From assembly GCA_964484265.1 (NCBI GenBank), contig CAZAFH010000017.1, forward strand, positions 1 to 64,000: a stretch of DNA of 64,000 bases, written 5' to 3'. The notes beneath the pieces were generated by a model. That model saw only the letters and a list, made by a program, of their open reading frames with translations, was not told where the DNA came from and made no database searches. This DNA comes from SIAQ01 sp964484265. Lineage in GTDB: Bacteria > Planctomycetota > Planctomycetia > Gemmatales > Gemmataceae. Position 1 is the stretch's first letter. Every line of letters begins with the position of its first letter. The position numbers were made by a program, and so were the translations under genes. Positions 15,263-24,224 of this stretch are shown piece after piece.

Positions 15263-17737
15263 CTACTTGACCACAACAGGTGCGCTCCAGTGACTGCAGC
15301 GGCCGGTTTCGTCACGCCAGCGAGCACGGACACGATGCTCACCCGGTGCGTTGAAGAACTCCGGAGCGATTTCGTATTCGACCCCGTCCACGATGTCCTT
15401 TCGCCAATGCTCCGCCAGTTCGTACAGCCCCGGACCGCCGACCCGACCGATTCGCCATTCCAGCACGGCAGCCTTGGCCTTTGCTGGTGACGCAAACGCC
15501 GACGCCTTGAATCGCATACCGTCGCGCACGATCGTCGGCGTGGAAGGGATGCGGCTATCGTTCGCTTCGTGGGCGAGGTAGCCCCAGCCGTAGCCGCGTT
15601 GGTCGCCGTCGTTGGGTTTGTAGTTTTTCGTGGGGCGGGAATCAGTGCAGAAATCGACGATGTACTTGCGCAGGCCGGCGAAATCATTCGTGGCGATAGT
15701 CCGCTTCCACGGACCGCCGCCATGAGAAGCGTTGAACGGGTTGACGTAGAACGTGCCTTTCTGATTCATGCGCGGGTGGCGATTCCACAGCGCCTCATCC
15801 AGGCGCGGCCAATCGACCGCGTGCCCTTTCGGCGTCAAACCAGCGCTGAGATCTGCTGCAAGCTGACCGATCTGCCCGCCGCGCTCGCTGGCGTCGCTGG
15901 CGAAGAGATCGAGTATTTCGCGGGCGCGATTGCGGTATTCCAGTGCGATCGCCGGGTGCGACAGGCAGCGAACCACCTCGATGTAACCAGGCTGATGATG
16001 CCGCGGCACGAACATCATGTCCATATCCCACGGGATCGGCGACCACCGGCCATCGGGATGGCGGTAGTAGCCGTGATTGCCGTCGGGGCGAAGGTCAACA
16101 TTGCCAAGCAGCCGATTGAGAGCGTGGAAACTGAAGTAAGCGTGCAAATCGAGGTTTTTCCGCCACCAGTCTTCCTTGGGATTGGCCCGCACGGCATTGA
16201 TGAAATCGCCCCACACCTTGGGTGCATCGGTCATGCCCTTCGGCGTGTGCTTGATGCCGCTCTGGATGCTTACCGTCAGGCCATCGGGCAGTTTGCCATC
16301 GGCGAGGATGTTGGGGTCCATTTCACCGATGGCGACGTAAGGGCCCCAGAGATCGGTTTTGAACTGGTTCTTTGGGTCCATCTCGTCGGCATCTTGCACA
16401 ACGCGCCACTGCACCCATGTCGCCGGCGGAGTCGGCACGCCGGCCAGGCGATACGCCCGCAGCGACAGCACTTCATCCAAACCTGTGATGCCGCGAAAGA
16501 CCGGGATGTACGGCGTCGATCCGCCGGGATTCAGATTCAGGCTGCGGATGGCATCGGGAAACGGCATGCCCTCGTGATCCTGCAACGGCAGCGTGCGCTC
16601 ATTGAACTTCAGGCCCCACTTGTTCTTGCCGGCGATATGGGCGCTGCCCTGGCCGCGATTGCTGAACTGGATGTGATCGTAAACGACACCGCGATAGACG
16701 ATCGTGCCCAGCAGCCTCTTGCGATGGAAACCGCCATCCCACTGGCTGCGCGTGACATCTTCGCCTTTCGCAACAAGGTGCATCGCTTGCATGGTGCCGA
16801 GGAACTCGGACGAAAAATTGAGCATGGGCGTCTTGCCCGGATCGCGCGTTCCCGCCCACGCTGCCGGGCCGGCATCGCACCACCAGGCGAAGTTTGGACT
16901 CGTTTCGTCAGCCGCCGGCATATGCGTGGTCTTGCCTGCCTTGTCCGTTGCAACGATGCGGTAGCGCACCAGCCAACGATGCTTCTGCCACGCCGCCGGG
17001 ACGCGCACGCTAAAGACGCCGTTCCCATCGTCGCGCATTGGCAGTTCGGTCCAGTCCTTGGCGTAGGCCGGATCGCTCTTGCGTATATACCTGCCCGGCG
17101 CGACGGCCTGTAACTGCAACATCGCCTTGGTCGTGCCCGCCGGCATCCGCGCGGCGACGACAACCACCGCGTCCGGCTTCGGCTGAATCGGCTGGTGCTG
17201 AACGTCATACGTTCTCGCCGGCTTCTTCGGCGGTTCGACCAATCCGACATCGATATACCGCCCGCCGCCCGTATCCCGGCAAGTCACGGCCAACACATTC
17301 GAGCCCGGACGCAGCGTTTTTCGGGCATCTTCGGAGATAGGGAATTCCTGATAGTCCGGCGTACACTTGGTCACCTTGGCCGCCAGTACGCCGTTGAGGT
17401 AAACATCGGCATAGTCGTCAGCATGAATCGTTAGCCGAAGACGTGCGAAGGAGCGATCGGGCAAAACGATTTCACGCCGCAGCCAAATCTCGGAAGTGTG
17501 CCACGGCGTGCGATCGACGCTATTGGGCGTGCCCTTGTTGCCAAACCCGCCGGGAGCGGTCTTCCACGACAAATCGTTAAAGTCCGCCTTGTACCATTTC
17601 CCCGCCGGCCGCGTGAGCGTGTAACGCCAATCCTGCGGCGAGTCCTTCGAGCTGGGAATGACAATGATCTGTGCCGTCGCCGTCGTTTGGCCGAGTGTAA
17701 TGAGGGACAAAGCAAAGCCGAGGAGACATCGGGACAT
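15263..17737 (-). CDS. Secreted CotH-kinase family protein with N-terminal jelly-roll domain
   Basis: An 824-residue exported protein (signal peptide about 1-22). The N-terminal part up to about residue 160 is a galactose-binding-like beta sandwich (RLTIHADDYADVYLNGVLAA, then LRPGSNVLAVTCRDTGGGRY). The central region is CotH-like: HIAGKNKWGLKFNE, PYIPVFRGITGLDEVLSLRAY, LLGNVDLRPDGNHGYYR, and the metal-binding WSPIPWDMDMMF segment. CotH proteins are atypical protein kinases first known from Bacillus spore coats; planctomycetes have many secreted versions that probably act on extracellular proteins. A C-terminal immunoglobulin-like piece may follow from about 740. The gene is monocistronic on the minus strand. 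Confidence 0.85.
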   Translation of the reverse strand: MSRCLLGFALSLITLGQTTATAQIIVIPSSKDSPQDWRYTLTRPAGKWYKADFNDLSWKTAPGGFGNKGTPNSVDRTPWHTSEIWLRREIVLPDRSFARLRLTIHADDYADVYLNGVLAAKVTKCTPDYQEFPISEDARKTLRPGSNVLAVTCRDTGGGRYIDVGLVEPPKKPARTYDVQHQPIQPKPDAVVVVAARMPAGTTKAMLQLQAVAPGRYIRKSDPAYAKDWTELPMRDDGNGVFSVRVPAAWQKHRWLVRYRIVATDKAGKTTHMPAADETSPNFAWWCDAGPAAWAGTRDPGKTPMLNFSSEFLGTMQAMHLVAKGEDVTRSQWDGGFHRKRLLGTIVYRGVVYDHIQFSNRGQGSAHIAGKNKWGLKFNERTLPLQDHEGMPFPDAIRSLNLNPGGSTPYIPVFRGITGLDEVLSLRAYRLAGVPTPPATWVQWRVVQDADEMDPKNQFKTDLWGPYVAIGEMDPNILADGKLPDGLTVSIQSGIKHTPKGMTDAPKVWGDFINAVRANPKEDWWRKNLDLHAYFSFHALNRLLGNVDLRPDGNHGYYRHPDGRWSPIPWDMDMMFVPRHHQPGYIEVVRCLSHPAIALEYRNRAREILDLFASDASERGGQIGQLAADLSAGLTPKGHAVDWPRLDEALWNRHPRMNQKGTFYVNPFNASHGGGPWKRTIATNDFAGLRKYIVDFCTDSRPTKNYKPNDGDQRGYGWGYLAHEANDSRIPSTPTIVRDGMRFKASAFASPAKAKAAVLEWRIGRVGGPGLYELAEHWRKDIVDGVEYEIAPEFFNAPGEHRVRARWRDETGRCSHWSAPVVVK

Positions 17738-18064
17738 GACAACGCCTCATGGATCGATTGGGCTGCGCAATGCCACCTACCATTCAAGCGTATGGAGTGA
17801 TGGTGAGCCGCCAAGATTGTTTGATAAGTGCCCAGTCAGCAGGTGTCCCTCTCGATTTTAGCAGTGCTGTATTACCGTGGTCACCACGCTCAGCGTGATG
17901 GATTGGCCTCACGTGAAATTATCGGGCAATTTCGGCATTCAAAAGCAATCCATCTCGCGGAGCGAGAGGGCTGCGATAATGCGAGGAGGGAGGAAAAATC
18001 GGAAAGCGAACCCCGCTGATTTGCCGGAACGGGGTAGTGCTGTCTCTCGCCCTTTTGGCCATGC
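17738..18064. other. Gene-free stretch of 327 bp
   Basis: The stretch lies upstream of the CotH gene and downstream of the arginase-like gene, both on the minus strand. I see no gene and no clear terminator; it probably carries the CotH gene promoter. Confidence 0.5.
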
Positions 18065-19009
18065 TCAAGCGTTGACGTGGCCTGCTTCCGCGCGTCGGCG
18101 CTCGAGGTGCGGATCGCTGAGCAGGAAATTCAGCAACGTCGTGTTGGTGTGCTCGTTGCAAAGGCGGGCCTGCTCGGCATCCACGGACTTTTTCGAGCGT
18201 CGCCAGCGGTGGAACAGGTTCTGCACGTAGCCGCGAGTTTGGACCTCGGACCAATCGCCGACGATATCCATGCCGACCACTTCATCGCCCGATGCCTTCA
18301 GGAAGAATTGCAGGACTTCGCGAAGTTCCTGAAGGTCCAGTTGGCCCGGAGCGCCGTTGGCGACCGATTCCGGCAACCAGAGGACGCTTTTGTCGAGCGT
18401 CACGTACAACGGCCAGCGGTCGAGATCATCGAGGTAAGGCCAAAGCACGTCCTCGAGCCGATCGCCATCGAGCATCGCCTGCGGCCTGGCGCGCAGCGGT
18501 TGATGATGGTTCCGTTTCCAGAAGCCGTTTGTAAGACTGCGAACGGCTGGGATCGTGACGATCTTGCCTGCCTTGATTGCGTCGGATGGGGCCAGCCAGC
18601 GCATCCAGTTGTCGAAATTGGTATCGCCGCCGACGTGAAATACCCGCCGCACGTTCTGCAGTCTTGCCGCGTGGTGCAGCCAGGTTCCGCAGTGCAGCAT
18701 CGGCACGCCGCGGGCCCAATCGGGCTGATTGTCCAAAACGAGCAAGTTGAACGGTTGGTTGATTCGGCGGAGCAGCGCCAGCGAAAGATGATGGAAATCG
18801 CTCGAACCCAACAGGTGGACCGTCGGCGAGTTTCCTCGTTCGATGACCTGATCCAGCCGTTGCTCAAAGCGATAGAACCGCGACCATCGGCAACCCAGCC
18901 GCAGGGCTGGCCCGGCCGAGCGCATGTCGATCACCTCGGGACGAAACGCACGCAGCAAGCGTTCCTGGGAAGTGATGCTGCCATCCAAATCGAGCACACG
19001 CAAACGCAT
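18065..19009 (-). CDS. Arginase/ureohydrolase-fold protein with an altered metal site
   Basis: A 314-residue cytoplasmic protein with the alternating layout of ureohydrolases: VHLLGSSDFHHLSLALL, FNLLVLDNQPDWARG, RVFHVGGDTNFDNWMRWL and PLYVTLDKSVLWLPE. In true arginases these positions carry GGDHS, DxHxD and SxDxDxxDP, supplying two Mn ions. Here SSDFHH, LDNQPD and TLDKSVL keep only part of the acids and histidines, so classical arginase activity is doubtful. The start at 19009 (MRLRVLDLDGS) is preferred to the longer frame to 19132, whose first 41 residues look non-coding. It is separated by 137 nt from the hydrolase gene on the same strand. The fold assignment is moderate. Confidence 0.65.
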   Translation of the reverse strand: MRLRVLDLDGSITSQERLLRAFRPEVIDMRSAGPALRLGCRWSRFYRFEQRLDQVIERGNSPTVHLLGSSDFHHLSLALLRRINQPFNLLVLDNQPDWARGVPMLHCGTWLHHAARLQNVRRVFHVGGDTNFDNWMRWLAPSDAIKAGKIVTIPAVRSLTNGFWKRNHHQPLRARPQAMLDGDRLEDVLWPYLDDLDRWPLYVTLDKSVLWLPESVANGAPGQLDLQELREVLQFFLKASGDEVVGMDIVGDWSEVQTRGYVQNLFHRWRRSKKSVDAEQARLCNEHTNTTLLNFLLSDPHLERRRAEAGHVNA

Positions 19010-19146
19010 ATCTAGCTCCGCATGAAATCCATTCATCCATCGGCGAGGCATGTTAGCGAGTTCGACCGATAATACAAGCGGAAGTTGCAGGCGATGGTGT
19101 GGACAGATCCTCAGTGCCGATCGAACTAGCAAAAATGCGGTATCGT

Positions 19147-20067
19147 CTATGCCGCCCGGCTCCTGGCGCCTTCGAGATGTTCTTCGAGGAAGGTTCCGAC
19201 CTTGCGTCGATACAATTCGCCGCCGCGCGTGTAGGTGTCATCGTGTTCGGCGCCGGGAATCACGACAAACTGGCTGGAAGCGGGAATCTGGGATGCGAGT
19301 TTCTCGACTTCGTCGGGCGAGGCGTAAGGGTCCGCGTCGCCTGTCAACAGCAGAACGGGCGTGGGGGCGAGATCGGCGATTCGCGCAATTGGGGCGGCAT
19401 CGGCAAGGCGCATCCCCAGCCGCTTCTCGCACAGCCAAACCACGCCGTGCCGAAAGTACCGAACCCAGCCCGGGTAGCCGCACCCGATCCGGCTATCAAA
19501 CGCCCTTGCCAGATCGAGGTACAGATTTTCGAGCACGATCGCGTCATACAACCGCGCCGCCTCGCCCGCATAGCAAAGCGCGGCTGCGCCCATCGAGTAG
19601 CCCAGCGCCAAGCGTTGCTGCGCCGGCCAGCGCTCGGCAGTGAAGCGCGCGATCGCAATGGCGTCCCACCTTTCATGCCAGCCGAAACTCGTGAGCTTTC
19701 CCTCGCTCTCGCCGTGGGCGCGATGGTCGAAGATCACACAGCGGAATCCCAGCTCCGCGAGCCATTCGGCACGTTCGAGCATCTGCAGTCGGCTGCCGCG
19801 CATGCCGTGATGCAGGACGACAGTCGCTCTCGGTTCGGGTGGTTCGATGCACCAGCCGTGCAGGCGAATGCCGTCATCGGTGATCGTGTCGATGGCGTCG
19901 AGATTGAGATGGGCAGGCAGGTTTGGATTGGGTATCGGCGTCGGCGTGCAGCGCGTCAACCAATGCGAGATGGTATACGCAACCGCGAAATACCCGAAGC
20001 CGGAAGCGATGGTCGGGATAGGCCAAATCTCATGGAACCAGTCCGCGTAGCGTGAGGGCGCTGCCAT
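19147..20067 (-). CDS. Alpha/beta hydrolase
   Basis: A 306-residue alpha/beta-hydrolase. Oxyanion strand VVLHHGMRGSRLQ, then RCVIFDHRAHGESEG, the nucleophile elbow LGYSMGAAALC, the acid in LLLTGDADPYASPDE, and the base in IPGAEHDDTYT complete a Ser-Asp-His triad. An N-terminal hydrophobic stretch (residues about 15-35) may anchor it in the membrane. The closest general class is BEM46/peptidase S9-like esterases; substrate unknown. It is transcribed on the minus strand, divergent to nothing nearby, with a repeat-rich 490-bp region upstream. Confidence 0.85.
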   Translation of the reverse strand: MAAPSRYADWFHEIWPIPTIASGFGYFAVAYTISHWLTRCTPTPIPNPNLPAHLNLDAIDTITDDGIRLHGWCIEPPEPRATVVLHHGMRGSRLQMLERAEWLAELGFRCVIFDHRAHGESEGKLTSFGWHERWDAIAIARFTAERWPAQQRLALGYSMGAAALCYAGEAARLYDAIVLENLYLDLARAFDSRIGCGYPGWVRYFRHGVVWLCEKRLGMRLADAAPIARIADLAPTPVLLLTGDADPYASPDEVEKLASQIPASSQFVVIPGAEHDDTYTRGGELYRRKVGTFLEEHLEGARSRAA

Positions 20068-20184
20068 GACAGTCGCCTCCGAGGGTGTCGAGCGAGAGGT
20101 TTATCGATGCGAGCCGAGTCATCTTCCCCATTTACGTTATTCGTTCATGCTTGGGTTAGAGAATCTATACTTCGCACATTCCGA

Positions 20185-20244
20185 ATTGACACAATCTTGG
20201 AAAGGTGGCACAGACAGGAATGTCTGTGCCACCTATGTGTCAAT
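20185..20244. repeat. Nested palindrome GGTGGCACAGACA/TGTCTGTGCCACC
   Basis: Inner arms at 20204-20216 and 20221-20233 are perfect 13-mers with a 4-nt loop; outer ATTGACACA (20185) and TGTGTCAAT (20236-20244) also pair. The inner sequence resembles widespread planctomycete TGGCACAG palindromes; a related GTGGCATGGT palindrome ends the window. Confidence 0.85.
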
Positions 20245-20310
20245 CCTGCCTGCGCGGAGTATATACTTCACGCGGTGGAGATTGTCGCATTTGCCGACGG
20301 ACCAAAACAT

Positions 20311-20399
20311 TTCCGAGCCGCGACCGTGAGGGAGCGGCCGACAATATCTGTTCCGGCAAGGTATCCGGCTGGCCGCTCCCTCACGGTCGCGGCTCGGAA
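20311..20399. repeat. Long perfect inverted repeat with 29-bp arms
   Basis: TTCCGAGCCGCGACCGTGAG and nine further bases at 20311-20339 match, inverted and without mismatch, 20371-20399. The 31-nt spacer is not symmetrical. Perfect arms suggest recent insertion or selection for structure. There is no transposase and no evident target duplication. Confidence 0.9.
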
Positions 20400-20558
20400 A
20401 AGCGTCAATGTCACCCGTCGAAGGTATAAAGGTTTCGTTATTTGGGTGTTTTACCTATCGGCCCAAGTTGGGCGGAATTTGAGTGGATTTCGCGCTAATT
20501 TCATCGAGATTGGGTCGAATGTTCGCGTTGTGCGTTCCGTGGGTTGGATCGAAGTTAC

Positions 20559-21758
20559 TCATGCGGCTCGGCGTTCGGTTTCATTGGTAAAGACTTGGCC
20601 AGAGTGCTTTTGAACTGCAGATGACTTCGTGAAAACGATCACGAACCAGAAGGCGAGCACGCCTGCGACGGCAGCCAGGCCGACGTGGAACATCGCCGAT
20701 TCGCCCCAGAGATCGCGAGCCTGGCCCATCGCTGCGGCGCCAAGTTGACTGCCGAAACATTCGATCGCGAGGTACCAGGCGTAGGCGCGTGCGAGATCGC
20801 TTTCCACGGTCCGTTCGCCCAGTAGCGCCAGGCCTAACGGATACATCGCGCCCGAGCAGGCGCCGAAGCAGAAGAGCATCGCCGCCAGTGCCGTCGATTC
20901 GCCGATCAGCGGAATCGCCAGAAGACCGACGGCGACGACGCCGTAGCACGCGAGCAGCGTCGGCGTCTTGCCCCAGCGGTCGGCGAACCACGAAATGGGA
21001 ATCTGGAAGAGGATGACGCCGACCATCGTCGCGCCCATCAACATGCCGCTCATCTCGGCCGAGAATCCGCGAGCTGTAATTAGAAACGATGCGAGAAATG
21101 CAAGCATGCCGCCTTCGAGAAAGCCCTGGCACCAGGCCGTGCCGAAGCTGAGCGTGTTGCCTCGCCAGTCGAGCGGCGATTGCGAATTGGCCTCGGATGA
21201 GTTTCCGTCGGGAACGCGAAGGCTCAGTATCACGGCGACGGCGGCCACGAACGTGACGCTGCCGCCGAGCGGAAAAATCCACGCCGCGGTCGATTCCAAT
21301 AACGCCAGCCCGCTGCCAATTCCGAGTGCGCCGCCGAGCGTCAGCGCGACGCCATAGCAGGCGAAGTTGCGCGTCTTCTGTGTGGAGGGTGAATACTGGC
21401 TGACGATCGTTTCCATCGGCACCAGGCTGAGTGCCCCGGCGCAGCCGTTGATGAAGCGTAGCAAATAGCCGCCGTACACGACATCCACGCACGGGAATAG
21501 CGCGAGACTCACGCTCGATGCAACCAGTCCGCCACCCGAACAAGCGATAGCGCCGAATCGGCGCGACACCCTCGGCACGGCAAACGACGCCAGCGCCAAG
21601 CCGAAATAATAGCACGAATGATTCAGCCCGATGACCGATTCCGACGCGCCATTTCCGCGCAGCCAGTGCGTCGCGCTCTGCGAACCCAGGCCGAAACTGA
21701 ACGCCCAGAATGCCGTCGCAAGACAAAGAACGACGAGTTGTCGAATGCCAAAGTGCAC
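20559..21758 (-). CDS. Major facilitator superfamily transporter
   Basis: A 399-residue inner-membrane transporter with about 12 hydrophobic helices in two halves; the first begins LVVLCLATAFWAFSFGLG. The loop SRRFGAIACSGGG after helix 2 and ADRWGKTPTLLACYG in the second half are degenerate forms of the MFS loop motif G-x-x-x-D/R-x-x-G. The start is GTG at 21758 with GGAG about eight bases upstream. The substrate cannot be read from sequence; no metabolic gene is coupled to it. The C-terminus ends in a short basic cytoplasmic tail. Confidence 0.88.
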   Translation of the reverse strand: MHFGIRQLVVLCLATAFWAFSFGLGSQSATHWLRGNGASESVIGLNHSCYYFGLALASFAVPRVSRRFGAIACSGGGLVASSVSLALFPCVDVVYGGYLLRFINGCAGALSLVPMETIVSQYSPSTQKTRNFACYGVALTLGGALGIGSGLALLESTAAWIFPLGGSVTFVAAVAVILSLRVPDGNSSEANSQSPLDWRGNTLSFGTAWCQGFLEGGMLAFLASFLITARGFSAEMSGMLMGATMVGVILFQIPISWFADRWGKTPTLLACYGVVAVGLLAIPLIGESTALAAMLFCFGACSGAMYPLGLALLGERTVESDLARAYAWYLAIECFGSQLGAAAMGQARDLWGESAMFHVGLAAVAGVLAFWFVIVFTKSSAVQKHSGQVFTNETERRAA

Positions 21759-21875
21759 CGCAGTACTCCGAGCCGTCGGAATGCGCGCGAGAACGCGCTA
21801 CTCGGATTATCGGATCGGCAATATCGACAGAATCAGCAAACTCGACGAAAAATGCGCCATCTGCCGGAATCGGAA

Positions 21876-23063
21876 TTATTCGTTTCCCCTATCTTGCCCA
21901 AATTCGACCCAGGCCGTCTGGAGCGATTCGATGGCTTCGTCGATTGGATATGCGATGTAGCGTTCGCCCTCACGTCTAACGAGGCGGAAGCGTTCGAGTT
22001 TGGCGAGCGCGTCGGAAATCTCGAAATCAACCTTCAAGCCGGAGAGTCGTTCGAGGTCCTTTTCGACGAAATTATCGAGTTCCGCGACCGTCCATCCGTC
22101 CGATCCAGCGCGGCGCCAAAGATAATAGTAGCCCAACATCGCCTCGCGGCATTCTTGCACGGCGGCCTCGTCGAGGAGGTGAAATAGCACGGTCTTGTTG
22201 CTGCCGAGCGTGCGGTAGTAAAGGCTCTGCGTGAGTTGCAGGTGGAACATGTTGCGCGTGCTCCAGTAGCCGTACCATTGCTTGTAGCCGTAACCCGCGA
22301 GCGCGATGAGCGGGCCGAGAATGATGTTGGTGCTGAACCGTGCAATCGCAATGAGTTCCTGAAAGACGTTGTAAAGGATCCACGCTCCGCTGCCGATGAG
22401 CGACGAACCGATTTGCAGGCGGTTGAATGTGGGCATCTTCAGGCGTGCGCCGGGCAGGAGCATCTCGACGTCCATCTTCGGGATGTCCTTGAAAATCTTC
22501 AGGTAGACGCGACTGGTGTCGATTTCGGGAGGCAATCGCGTGCTCGGTCGAAGTTTCACCAACAAGACCAGCCGGCTGATGTTGGGAAACGAAATGTCGC
22601 GTTTGAGCCAAAGGTTGTACCAGCGGCGAATCGAGCGAGAACCGACGCCTTCGCCTCGTGCGAAGATTTCGAGTTTTTCGAAGATGCTAAAATCCACATC
22701 CATGTTCAGTCCCCAGTAGCTGACGCCTTTCGACATCTCGCGAACTTCATCCAGGGTGTAACGCTTGAAGTTGGCACGCTCCATCAGAAAAGTGAATCGA
22801 TCGACAAAGGAATCGATCGAATCGGAACCAGGCAAATTCGCCGGGCGCACCGTGCCGACGTCTGGATCGAACGGGGCATAATCGTCCTTGAGTTCGCTCA
22901 GCAGTTTGAAATGATCGTGGTTGATTACTGCGGACAACAAGCCGACGAGACGCCGAAACCGCGAAACATCAGCGGTTTCATTGCCAATATCGGAAATGAG
23001 CAATGCAAGCAAATCGGCGTGTCGAATGGGGATGTAGTGTTCGCGATCGGAATACTGTGCCAT
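21876..23063 (-). CDS. DUF3754 (TMEM143-like) membrane protein
   Basis: A 395-residue protein resembling the DUF3754/TMEM143 family. The soluble N-terminal domain contains REHYIPIRHADLLALL, SYWGLNMDVDFSIFEKLEIFARGEG and IDTSRVYLKIFKDIPKMDVEMLLPG. Two adjacent hydrophobic helices follow (about residues 235-290, IGSGAWILYNVFQ to LIALAGYGYKQWYGYW). The C-terminal domain (YYRTLGSNKTVLFHLLDEA, then a winged-helix-like ERFRLVRREGERYIAYP) is the most conserved part. Human TMEM143 is mitochondrial and of unknown function. The start at 23063 is supported by AGAGAAG upstream. The kinase gene 115 nt upstream on the same strand suggests joint expression. Confidence 0.75.
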   Translation of the reverse strand: MAQYSDREHYIPIRHADLLALLISDIGNETADVSRFRRLVGLLSAVINHDHFKLLSELKDDYAPFDPDVGTVRPANLPGSDSIDSFVDRFTFLMERANFKRYTLDEVREMSKGVSYWGLNMDVDFSIFEKLEIFARGEGVGSRSIRRWYNLWLKRDISFPNISRLVLLVKLRPSTRLPPEIDTSRVYLKIFKDIPKMDVEMLLPGARLKMPTFNRLQIGSSLIGSGAWILYNVFQELIAIARFSTNIILGPLIALAGYGYKQWYGYWSTRNMFHLQLTQSLYYRTLGSNKTVLFHLLDEAAVQECREAMLGYYYLWRRAGSDGWTVAELDNFVEKDLERLSGLKVDFEISDALAKLERFRLVRREGERYIAYPIDEAIESLQTAWVEFGQDRGNE

Positions 23064-23178
23064 GCGAAGCTTCTCTCGTTGATGGCAGCGCACTTTTTGG
23101 GGACGATTGGAGTCGTATCAAAGTTTTGTCAGAGCGAATCGTTGGCACCGATAAGTACGTCCGTGCAACCGATTTCAT

Positions 23179-24036
23179 TTACCACCCCAGGGCTTCGAGG
23201 CGGTCGTCGTCGGATTGCACGAGCGCCTCGACCAGGCGATTGAGTTCGTCCAGTATCTGTCCCACGCGGTCCGGGCGATCTTTCGGATCGTATTCCAGGC
23301 AGCGGTTGATGATCGTCGCCAGCATCGGCGGGGTCTTTGGCATCAATTCTTCCACGGGCTTGAACATGGCTCGAAATATCCGCCTGTTCATCGCAGGTTC
23401 ACCGGGACCGGGCACCGTGCTTGGCGGCAACTTGCCCGTGGTCATGCGGTACATGGTGGCGCCGAAGTTGTAAATGTCCGTCTTTTCGTTGGCGATTGTC
23501 TGCTTCGATTGCTCCGGCGCCATGTACTCCGGCGTTCCTTGCACGCGCTCCTTGGACTCGCCCTTTATCCACGCCAGACCGTAATCGATGATCTTGACGT
23601 CGCCGCTTCGGCTTAGCATGATGTTGTTCGGCTTCAAATCGGCATGATAGACGCCCCGGCGATGCATGTGCATCAAGCCCGCGCCAATCTTGGCGAAGAC
23701 CTGCACGAGCCGAGGGTTCGAAAGCTTGATCGACTGATCGAGCGTCTTGCCGTTGACGAACTCGATGAGAAGCTGGACCTTTTTGACGCGAAACAACCAA
23801 TCGCGCTGTGTTTCGAGCGTGTACACTTTGATCAGGTTCACGTGGTCGAGCATTTCGCCGACGCGTAATTCGTGGGCGGCCTGGTCGTAGAACTTCATCT
23901 CCTCCTTACCATCGATAGGCACGACTTTGAGCGCGAACTGGCGCTGATCGCTCTCTCGGCGAATATGGTAGATCGTGCTGTGAGCGCCTTTCCCAAGTTC
24001 GCCAAGGATCTTGAAGGCGCCGATGGTATCTGCCAT
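23179..24036 (-). CDS. Stand-alone Ser/Thr protein kinase
   Basis: A 285-residue bacterial Hanks-type kinase with no extracellular or sensor domain. Gly-rich loop GELGKGAHSTIY (12-23), ATP lysine Lys37 in FALKV, helix C Glu56, catalytic loop HADLKPNNIM (131-140, Asp133, Lys135, Asn138), metal motif DYG (151-153), and GTPEYMAPEQ (167-176). HAD replaces HRD and DYG replaces DFG. The missing arginine suggests activity that does not need activation-loop phosphorylation. The longer frame starting at 24087 runs through a palindromic repeat, so the ATG at 24036 is used. It lies directly upstream of the DUF3754 gene, a possible substrate or partner. Confidence 0.88.
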   Translation of the reverse strand: MADTIGAFKILGELGKGAHSTIYHIRRESDQRQFALKVVPIDGKEEMKFYDQAAHELRVGEMLDHVNLIKVYTLETQRDWLFRVKKVQLLIEFVNGKTLDQSIKLSNPRLVQVFAKIGAGLMHMHRRGVYHADLKPNNIMLSRSGDVKIIDYGLAWIKGESKERVQGTPEYMAPEQSKQTIANEKTDIYNFGATMYRMTTGKLPPSTVPGPGEPAMNRRIFRAMFKPVEELMPKTPPMLATIINRCLEYDPKDRPDRVGQILDELNRLVEALVQSDDDRLEALGW

Positions 24037-24051
24037 GAAATTTACCCGCTT

Positions 24052-24110
24052 CGGCGAGCGCGGGGCGCAGGCCCCCCTGATTCTCATTTGATTATTGGGG
24101 CCGCGTCAAA
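24052..24110. repeat. Degenerate palindrome upstream of the kinase gene (family E)
   Basis: CGGCGAGCGCGGGGCGCAGGCCCCCCTGATTCT at the left matches the left arm of the palindrome at 46147-46221 (GGCGAGCGGGGGGCGTAAGCCCCCTGATTC). The right arm is decayed here (GATTATTGGGGCCGCG). It lies between the divergent kinase and proline-catabolism genes. Confidence 0.7.
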
Positions 24111-24224
24111 GAATCAGAAGGCATTAACCCCTGGCCCGTCTTTTACTGATATTATGAAAGAAGTGAAATGAAAACACCCAATCGCTCCGACTGGAGCGGA
24201 TGATTCTCGACGAACGGAGTTCGC

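Larger units (their letters stand above)
20068..20558. other. Repeat-bearing stretch between the hydrolase and MFS genes
   Basis: No gene is supported. It holds two large inverted repeats (20185-20244 and 20311-20399). Open frames through here are products of the palindromes and change composition abruptly. Confidence 0.6.

Noticed and set aside
15052..15270. Small frames in the pyrimidine-rich stretch
   Set aside because: Low-complexity translation with no conserved features and no good start.
15569..17113. 514-codon plus-strand frame
   Set aside because: Antisense to the CotH gene, which has clear motifs and a signal peptide.
20107..20613. 168-codon frame across the repeat region
   Set aside because: It runs through both palindromes and into the end of the MFS gene; composition changes abruptly and there is no ribosome site.
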